A stretch of 64,000 nt of DNA from Anastrepha obliqua (lineage: Eukaryota; Arthropoda; Insecta; Diptera; Tephritidae). Of this stretch, positions 56,492-64,000 are shown piece after piece (position 1 is the stretch's first letter; the number at the start of each line of letters is the position of its first letter). The stretch covers positions 32,883,792 to 32,947,791 of the forward strand of contig NC_072892.1 in the NCBI RefSeq assembly GCF_027943255.1. The letters run 5' to 3'. Below the pieces are notes generated by a model. The model was not told the DNA's origin and ran no database searches. It worked only from the letters and a program-made list of their open reading frames with translations. The position numbers and the translations under genes are program-made.

Positions 56492-58643
56492 ATGCGAAAT
56501 CAAAAGGAAAATTTTCGTCATATTTTGCTTCTTTATCTCCGCAAAGGGAAAACCGCATCGCAAACTCATAAAAAGTTATGTGCTGTTTATGGTGACGAAG
56601 CTTTAAAAGAATGGCAGTGCTAAAACTGGTTTGCCAATTTTCGTTCTGGTGATTTTTCATTCAAAGATGAAAAACGGTCTGGTCGTCCAGTTAAAGTTGA
56701 TGATGCGCTAATCAAAGCAATAAGCGATTCTGATCATTACAGAACAACACGTGAGATTGCAGAGAAGCTTCATGTATCACATGCATGCATTGAAAATCAC
56801 TTAAAACAACTTGGCTATGTTCAAAAACTCGACACATGGGTTCCTCACGAACTGAAAGAAATGCATTTAACGCAACGCATTGACAGCTGCGATTTGCTAA
56901 AGAAACGTAATGAAAATTATCCATTTTTAAAACGACTGATAACAGGCGATGAAAAATGGGTTATTTACAACAATATCAAGTGGAAAAGATCGTGTAGCAG
57001 GCCATGTGAATCAACTCAAACAACATCAAAAGCTGATATTCATCAAAAGAAGGTTTTGTTATCAGTTTGGTGGGATTGCAAAGGAATTGTCAACTTTGAA
57101 CTCTTACCACCCAACTGAACGATCAATTCTGATGTCTACATTGAACAACTAACGAAATTAAACAATGCAGTTGAAGAAAAGCGGCCCGAATTGACAAATC
57201 GAAAGATTATTATATTCCATCAGGACAATGCAAGGCCACACACATGATGGAAAGAATAATGAGATGGCGCCTATGGTAGTGCCGTTACTTTGCGCTCAGC
57301 GAATTTGACAATGAGTTACGTGGTTTTAGCACCAGTATGGCCAGATTACCATTTTCGTAACTTGATTTAGCATTTTTTTTTTGTTATTTTGTCTCGGAGT
57401 TTTAGTTCTTTCTTCATGATATTTTTCTAGCCTGTTCTAATTAAAATGTAATGTTTATAATTTGGTAAAATATACATTTTTTAATAATCAGTTCAATAAT
57501 TCACTCAGTTTTATTTAGCTTCACTTTTTTTTACATCTGGTAGCATTGCTCGCAATTGCAGTTGTTGTTGGTGTTCTTCTGCTTTTGGCAGTCAAATCTC
57601 TTTTTCGCTATTGCAGTGTTGCCTAGCTTTGGATACAAAAACGCACTAAAATGCCAATTTTAGGAAAATAAAACACCAAACTTTTATTGAATTACTTAAA
57701 AAACTTTGTATGAGTAATAAATTGTCTTTAGAACGTGCGTTTTTTTTTTTTAATAAATGTCTTATGCTTATGAGTTTTTTTTTTTAAGCGAGACTCTTTT
57801 GTTAAGGGTACGACTTTTTTGCTATATTTGAGGTTATGTAACTAGATAAGGTACTCTTTTTGTAAAAATATCAGCAGGGTTTCTTTAGTATTTTCTGGTA
57901 TTTTGTGGCTTAGTTTTACAATGAATTGATGCTCTTGATGCCCTATGTCCCACTAAGGATTGATGGCCGGAAGAAACGATTACACCTCTATGGTTTTAAG
58001 TTCAGTAAGTTCAAACGCTTTTTAAAATGTGTAAAAAGGTTTTCAATCTTAAGAAGAGTTGAGAGAAGAAGATTTAATATTTTTGCAAAACCTTAAATGT
58101 GCACTTTCAAATTATCAAATTTTATAAGAGTCAAAAAATTTTCATTAGCACTAAAATCTTCTCAGGGTGACCTTTTTTAACCTTTTTTTGTTTAATAATA
58201 TAGTTTTTTTAACTTAAGGTTTCAGTAGCTTTAAATTAAAAAAAATAAACAAACTCGAAACTTAAAAATTTTCGCATTTTGGGTATAAAAAAGCACTAAA
58301 TTTATTGTGAAGAGCAAATGGTTGGCAACACTGCAATCTTCTTTCTATCATTCTTGGGCCACACATTTCTTTGGCCACTCGGCAAAAATTTTTGGAGCTT
58401 GGTTGGGATGTTTAGCCACATCCACCATATAGTCCCGACCTTGCACCATCTGTTTACTTTTTGTTTCGATCTTTACAAAACTCCTTGAATGGTAAGAATT
58501 TCAATAATGATGATGATGTCAAATCGTACCTGATTCAGTTTTCTGCTAATAAAAACCAGAAGTTTTATGAACGTGGGCTTATGATGCTGCCTGAAAGATG
58601 GCAAAAGGTCAGTGATCAAAATGGGCAATACATTACAGAATAA
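56492..58643 (+). pseudogene. mariner transposase, interrupted and mutated
   Basis: The ATG at 56492 gives MRNQKENFRHILLLYLRKGK, then KTASQTHKKLCAVYGDEALK, then a stop where the family has Trp-adjacent residues (EWQC-stop-NWFANF). It continues SGDFSFKDEKRSGRPVKVDD, HVSHACIENHLKQLGYVQKL, DTWVPHELKEMHLTQRIDSC and TGDEKWVIYNN. Next are VLLSVWWDCKGIVNFELLPP, a stop, and IIIFHQDNARPHT. There the 9-bp-TSD element enters. After it the reading decays (the SPDLAPSD motif is garbled), ending FYERGLMMLPERWQKVSDQN GQYITE at 58643. The first two catalytic Asp are present; the third is lost. Confidence 0.88.
57243..58356 (+). mobile_element. 9-bp-TSD element (MULE-like, non-autonomous), copy 2
   Basis: Flanked by an exact GGCCACACA duplication (57234-57242 and 58357-58365). 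It starts CATGATGGAAAGAATAATGA and ends CTTTCTATCATTCTTG, the same termini as copy 1 at 48595-49768 in opposite orientation. The internal order is also shared: GTCTCGGAGTTTTAGTTCTT, GCAGTCAAATCTCTTTTTCG, GTTATGTAACTAGATAAGGT, CATTAGCACTAAAATCTTC. The body has T-rich tracts and no conserved ORF. It entered the mariner transposase right after the second catalytic motif. Confidence 0.88.
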
Positions 58644-59091
58644 AGTTTTTTAATTCCATGAAAAAATTGTCTGTGTTTTTCTAAAAAAATCCGCAATTAC
58701 TTAGTTGCCAACCCAATATTTTGTGGGCGGAGCTCCAATCGCAGCGTTCGGCGCCATCGCGAAGTTGTGTGTGCCACTTTCGATGAAAGCTTCTCTTGTG
58801 CGTAAAAACAGTCTCGAATTTGATACAAGGTTCTCACTTTTGGCCAGAAAAAGACATCACGTGTCTGACACGAGGTTCTCATTGTAGACACGGGAGTAGG
58901 ATCACGTCTCACATATGATGACTTAAGGCAAATGGTTAAAAGCTTTTGATTTAAAATTTATTATATTTTCAACAAATTTTTCCCCCCCTTCAGCCTTTTT
59001 TTATTATTTATATTTAGTAAAACTGAAAAAGTTTAATTTTTTAAAAAATGTCTTCGTTTTGGACTTTTGGTTTTAGTAGTACAGTAGATTC

Positions 59092-59622
59092 TGTTTTTAT
59101 GCGGTTTTGAAATAGTGCGGTTTTTAAAAAAATTAAAAAATGCATGTCGACCTATCGGTAATTGTACATATAAACAAGATTCTAAACCAGCTAAGCAAAA
59201 ACTCATCACAGATTACGTCAAAAATGCTAACCTCAAGTGACGAAAGTGATTTTACGCCATTCGTTTAGGATATGCGCAACATGCGGATATTGTCTGATTC
59301 TATTTCTGACGATGTAAATTTATTTTTCGATTCTGACGTTTCTTAAATAAAGATATAATTTTCAAAAATACAATTTTTTGTTTATGCGATTTTATTTAAT
59401 TATTTCGGATTCATGCGGTCTATGGAACGTATCTAGAGTTATAATATGGGACTAGTACGCTTTTTTATGCGATTTTATTACATTATTTCAGATTTATGCG
59501 GTTCTTAGCACTTTTGAAACGTATCTATAGTTTTACTATAGAACTGGTAGCTTTTTTTATGCTGTTTTTTTTTATGCTGTCTCTTGCGGAACGTATATAC
59601 CGCATAAAAACAGAATCTACTG
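59092..59622. mobile_element. pogo/Tigger-type deletion derivative
   Basis: The 531-bp element has ends CAGTAGATTCTGTTTTTATG and the reverse complement of CATAAAAACAGAATCTACTG, flanked by TA (59090-59091 and 59623-59624). Repeated TTTATGCGGTTT-type motifs fill the subterminal regions. TA target sites and CAGTxxxxxCxxTTTTTATG tips are typical of pogo/Tigger elements. Only the transposase C-terminal tail remains (59224-59346), with its own AATAAA. Confidence 0.85.
59224..59346 (+). pseudogene. pogo/Tigger transposase acidic C-terminal tail
   Basis: The short frame reads MLTSSDESDFTPFV, a stop, then MRNMRILSDSISDDVNLFFD with SDVS and a stop at 59346. The stop overlaps AATAAA at 59345-59350. Acidic Ser/Asp tails are usual at the end of pogo-like transposases. 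The whole DDE domain and the DNA-binding domain are absent, and there is one internal stop. Confidence 0.55.
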
Positions 59623-59624
59623 TA

Positions 59625-61374
59625 TTTTGGAAATATTCAGTTAAAAAAAAAAATGTGGCAACACTGCTATGCAGCATAACCTGTACGCAGATGGTCGACT
59701 ACCAACTGCCTTTAAACAAGTCACACGCAGATACTACTTAGTAATGAATAGAATCAATACCGCGTGGTGCTCATAGGAAGGACCACTTAAATAATTTTCT
59801 CGCTTGTTTACATTGGCACAATGTGACAACAACATTTGATGTGTGTACATAATAGCTATGTCATGAATGTGTTTGTTGTTATGGCTGTGACGGGAATATT
59901 GCGCATTGCACTTTCATTGGGAATTTACACAGTTATACATCAGAAGAGGTAAATACTACTCGCGCGTAGTAGCATCAGCTTACGGACACACAGCCATGCA
60001 TGGAAGTGGTGCGAAGTACCGGTCGACTGTTGATCGTTCTAATCTGGCGCAACTGCACTAGCGGCCCCCATCGCTACCAGTACCACTACGATGGCCATTA
60101 CCATCACCATCACCAGCGCCACCGACTTTACTTCCTGTACTAACTATCTCGGCAGAAAGCTGACATTTCGCATGCGAAAATAAATTAGTTTTCCATGTTG
60201 CTTTGTCAGTTATCACATCGAAATGCTTGTTTTATATCGGTGAATTCTAAAATTTTCGTCCGGTGCTATGCCACCCCACCTGCGCGCGTGTTGCTGCAGT
60301 GCGATCAGCATGCGCGGCGACGGTGGTGTCTGCAACTTGTTGGTTGTTGGCTGGCTGTTTGTCAGCTTATTTGTTGTTCTACAAGCGCGATACAGGCATT
60401 ACGTATGGAAATATCTACTTACTTTGCGTTTATGCAGCATTGCTTTTCTCGTCCATTTTTGGCGTTCGGTCCAGTTCTGTTGATTTACCGCCAGCTAAAG
60501 CTATTCTTAGACGCTGCAGCTCCATATACCACTTGCAAGTGCTGCACTGACAATGTGGTTGTTGTTGTTATTGTAGTAGGATATGTTGTTACATATGTAT
60601 CTGCATGGATTTGTACATAAATTCGCCGCACGCAGTCAAAATAAAATGCCTTCTCCGGCTCTTTAAGTTGTTTTACGGCCAAAAGATTGTGAAAACGCAA
60701 TGGAATTGCTTGAAAGCATTAGACATTAACCGGCAATGGTCATGGCGTTGATGCTGATGGTATTAGCCCAGCACCGCGTTGGCATGCATGCACTATTTAT
60801 TACATACACACTCACACAGATACTCGCATTGCGTATAAAGTTATGCAATCAGTTACGCATGCGCGGTCGCAGCAAGTCACGTGAGTGAATTGCAATCAAT
60901 TTTAAGCGGAAAGTAATTTGCTGTATCGTTAAGTGTTATTTTTGTGACAAATTGAACGAGGAAGGGATGTGTATATTTGCAAAAACATCAGCAATACGGT
61001 CAGGTTAGGTCCCACTTCGACGAGAAATAAAATTCGTGCAGGTTTCACTCCTGTTGGCGAAAGGGGACATTACGCTATCGATAGTATCCGTAGGAGTACA
61101 CTGCATTCACAAGCGGTTGTAGAGGAAATGAAACATCGGAAAATGTGCAATAATTCGATACTTACAAACTTTTGTCTTCTGTTTTTTACTGTAGTAAGTG
61201 TTAGACTCAAGTGTCTGTATCTGTCGTCAGTTTACCTCCACTGTCAAGCTGCCAGCAAAGGTGACTGGGAAACTTACAAGAAAAAACAAAGAACTCACAT
61301 TTTTTAACTAAATAACTTAATTAAAACAAAAAAAAAAATATATATATATTTTTTTTAAATATCAAATTATGATA
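59625..61374. other. Intergenic DNA, probably single copy
   Basis: The most GC-balanced part of the window (60.0-60.7 kb), with GTTGTTGTTATTGTAG and ACCATCACCATCACC tracts. Three overlapping plus-strand frames (60195-60620) give cysteine/valine-rich readings without domain features, so I do not call a gene. An (AT)n/poly-T tract ends it near 61.33-61.36 kb. Confidence 0.45.
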
Positions 61375-61448
61375 AATATAAGTTTGCAGTCACAAGCGAC
61401 CAGAACACCACCATAAAAGTTGGCATTTCGCCACAGTACTGATTTATA

Positions 61449-62186
<738 letters not shown>

Positions 62187-62905
62187 TATACACAGCAGAG
62201 GCAGCGGCACTGCATGAAGCGGTTTCCTTCGTCTCGCGATCAGATAAAAAATGTATAATTTGCACAGACAGTAAATCGGCAATAGAGGCTCTCCTAAACC
62301 CGAGAAATAATTCAATCCTCATAGACAATATTTGCGATATCCTATATCGCTGCAAAAGCACAATAAAAATTATTTGGGTTCCGGGTCACACTGGTATCCG
62401 AGGCGATCACCTAGCTGACGAGCGGGCTAAAGAAGCATCCAGTGAACCACTGGAACTGTTTAAGTATATTACAACGTAAGATATTCGTATGCTTGTGGCA
62501 AAATACTTCGCTGCTAAACACAATATAGAGTGAAGAAACTACCAACACTATTACAAAGAACATAACCCTATTGGTTTGAAGCCTAACTACCCACCAAATT
62601 GTTTATGCAGAGATTTAAGAACGTTTACTCGCCTTAGAATAGGTCACACTTTAAAAACACATTGCCACCTTTTAAATGGTTCCGACAGTCCTCACTGCTC
62701 ACAGTGTAACTCAAGGTCGCTAACTGTTATTCACATCCTAGATGAATGTCCTGGCTTGGATCAATTCAGAAAAATTTTATTCGGGAATCTTCAACCATCC
62801 AACCTTCTTAAAGCTACCACCTATGGAAATTTCAGTGCCATTAACAAATTTCTTAAACTATGTAATATTACAGACATTTAGATATATTTCCATAGACATA
62901 AGGTA

Positions 62906-64000
62906 CAGGGTGGCTGATGAATTTTGCTACATTAAGAAACTCAAATGACTTTTTTTTAGTGTATAGAATTCATTTATTTTTTTTTTCAAGTTGAAGGTCA
63001 TTAAATTTTATTAAATGTAGCTTAACTAGTTTTAAAAATAATTGAATTTAAATGCCCCCCATGCTCGTTAACACAAGTGCGGCATCTTAGTAAAAAGTTG
63101 TTCATTGCTGCTTTGAGAGTTGCGACAGGAATAGCCGCAATTGTTGCCCGAATGGATTGTTTTAGTTCATCCAAATTTGTTGGCTTTGTTTTATAAACTT
63201 CTTGTTTACATAAACCCCACAAGAAAAAGTCAGGTGCAGTAAGGTCAGGCGACCTGGGGGGCCAACGAAATTCGGAGTTTCTTGAAATCAGTTTATTGGG
63301 AAATTTTCGTCGCAACTCTGTCATAACAGTCTGGGCTATGTAAGACGTTGTCCCATCTTGTTGAAACCACACAGAGTTGAAAGGAATTCTCTTTCGGCGT
63401 AGTTCTGGATAAAAAAATTCTTTCAGCATTTTCAAATAACGGTCTCCAGTAACCGTAACGGTGTGACCATTTTCTTCAAAAAAATAAGGCCCGACAATAC
63501 AGCGTGAAGAAACCGCACACCACACTGTCACGCGAAGAGGATGTAATTCCGTCTCGTGGAGTATCTGTGGGTTAGAAGTGCTCCATATTCGACAATTTTG
63601 TTTGTTCACATTGCCGTTTAAATCGAAATGGGCCTCATCAGACATGAAAAGGCAGTTTAACATGTTTTGGTCTTCTTCCACCATTTGCAGGATCTTCTGG
63701 CAAAATTCCAAGCGAATCGGCAAGTCTGCTGCATTCAGTTTGTTAACCATTTGAATTTTGTAGGGAAATAAGTCTAAATCTTTGTGCATTATTGTTTGCA
63801 AAGACTGTCGGCTGACACCAAGTTGAGCAGATAAGCTTATTGTTGAAACCCTTGGATTGCTTTGTATAGCTACAGCTACAGCAGCGATCGTTTCCTCCGT
63901 CCGAACTGGTGGGTTTCGATGATAAGGCCTTCTTGCGACTGTTCCTTGCTCAGCAAAATTATTCACCAGTCTCATTATGGTCCATCTGCTCGGGGGATCG
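62906..64000 (-). mobile_element. DD41D family C element, continuing past the window edge
   Basis: The left (3') end CAGGGTGGCTGATGAATTTT is preceded by TA (62904-62905), just past the I-clade LINE. The tip sequence differs from families A and B (AAGGGTG...). The minus-strand transposase ORF (63022 to the edge) occupies most of it, and the 5' end with its inverted repeat lies outside the window. No lesion is visible in the part seen, making this the best-preserved DD41D copy in the window. Confidence 0.85.
63022..64000 (-). CDS. DD41D transposase, apparently intact, N-terminus outside the window
   Basis: This cut-and-paste DNA transposase acts in the nucleus on its own terminal repeats. The frame is open from the window edge (PPSRWTIMRLVNNFAEQ) to its stop at 63022. 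Numbered from the internal Met at 63975, the helix-turn-helix region spans about 30-65 (TIAAVAVAIQ...SLSAQLGVSRQSLQTIM). The DDE fold follows: MSDEAHFDLN (D113), NKQNCRIW, VTVWCAV, VWFQQDGTTS (D207), WPPRSPDLTAPDFFLWG (D249), ending HLNSIIFKTS. D207 and D249 are separated by 41 residues, so it is DD41D, as in Rosa. The usual ATCHT after QQDG reads TTSYI, a possible weakness. About 25-30 N-terminal residues are missing from view. Activity is unproven. Confidence 0.85.
   Translation of the reverse strand, partial: DPPSRWTIMRLVNNFAEQGTVARRPYHRNPPVRTEETIAAVAVAIQSNPRVSTISLSAQLGVSRQSLQTIMHKDLDLFPYKIQMVNKLNAADLPIRLEFCQKILQMVEEDQNMLNCLFMSDEAHFDLNGNVNKQNCRIWSTSNPQILHETELHPLRVTVWCAVSSRCIVGPYFFEENGHTVTVTGDRYLKMLKEFFYPELRRKRIPFNSVWFQQDGTTSYIAQTVMTELRRKFPNKLISRNSEFRWPPRSPDLTAPDFFLWGLCKQEVYKTKPTNLDELKQSIRATIAAIPVATLKAAMNNFLLRCRTCVNEHGGHLNSIIFKTS

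Larger units (their letters stand above)
56308..58716 (+). mobile_element. mariner element split by a 9-bp-TSD insertion
   Basis: The ends read TTGGGTTAGCAACTAAGTAT and the reverse complement of ACTTAGTTGCCAACCCAA, flanked by TA (56306-56307 and 58717-58718). Without the 1114-bp insertion and its 9-bp duplication the element is 1286 bp, the full mariner length. The plus-strand transposase is decayed (see the separate entry). It lies in LINE RT sequence, so the order of events is LINE, then mariner, then the 9-bp-TSD element. Confidence 0.92.
55860..58790 (-). pseudogene. LINE reverse transcriptase fragment split by a mariner
   Basis: The minus strand from 56300 to 55860 reads ATKKLESSKAAAR, then after frame changes KASGTDEVPNKCLKLAIRQ, LLNAGYLSDNLETPKLNFAL, and finally EPSSYRRIYLIDSAGKVLKR with TLFDR. 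This is the KxPGxDxIPxE...SYRPI.L.D..GK..E.....R segment of LINE polymerases. Beyond the mariner (58719-58790) the frame is consistent with RRTLRLELRPQN, the usual stretch upstream of it. TA lies at both mariner borders. The sequence is very decayed. Confidence 0.6.

Noticed and set aside
60195..60620. 141-codon open frame with cysteine-rich translation
   Set aside because: Three frames of one strand are open at once in GC-balanced DNA. There is no signal peptide pattern or ordered cysteine spacing that I can defend.

Overview
The window looks like a piece of an AT-rich insect nuclear genome, most probably a higher dipteran of the tephritid fruit-fly type. The evidence is indirect: TATG/CATA microsatellites, the mixture of mobile elements (mariner, DD41D, piggyBac, Helitron, and I-, R1- and RTE-like LINEs), and eukaryotic tRNA genes. 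DD41D elements were first described (as Rosa) in a Ceratitis fly. I find no convincing host protein-coding gene. The only confident host genes are two nearly identical tRNA-Val(CAC) genes at about 3.4 and 4.3 kb.

Layout. 0-9 kb: a PIF/Harbinger relic, a LINE tail, the tRNA pair, a piggyBac deletion derivative with TTAA ends, a Tc1-like (ITmD37E-type) relic, and a 1.8 kb element with arms of about 360 bp that carries a cysteine-rich ORF. 10-18 kb: LINE and mariner relics, two copies of a CAAGGTGGC MITE, and a large broken LINE on the minus strand. 18.9-23.3 kb: two A-rich arrays with a shared leader; a third copy lies inverted at 42.8-44.5 kb. 27-36 kb: RNase H-bearing LINE fragments, one of them hit twice by DD41D elements. 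36.9-39.3 kb: a TA-flanked inverted-repeat element containing a Helitron that itself contains a DD41D element. 42-52 kb: mariner, a piggyBac-type MITE, and a full-length DD41D element split by a 1.17 kb element with 9-bp target duplications. 54-64 kb: a TTAA MITE, a LINE hit by a mariner that is itself hit by the same 9-bp-TSD family, a pogo/Tigger derivative, an I-clade LINE hit by a mariner derivative, and a DD41D element whose ORF is still open at the right edge.

Interpretation. This is a heterochromatin-like or intergenic nest of transposons. Nesting gives a relative order: LINEs are generally oldest, then Tc1/mariner-superfamily elements, with the 9-bp-TSD elements youngest where they occur. 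Nearly all transposon proteins are broken. The best-preserved readings are the DD41D ORF at the right edge, a 233-241 aa DD41D deletion product at 34.4-35.1 kb, a mariner with two lesions at 51.5-52.6 kb, and the 187-aa cysteine-rich ORF at 7.4-8.0 kb. The stretches between are AT-rich DNA without recognisable genes; those at about 20-21, 24.8-25.7, 32.2-33, 41-42, 45-46.8 and 59.8-61.3 kb look like single-copy intergenic sequence.
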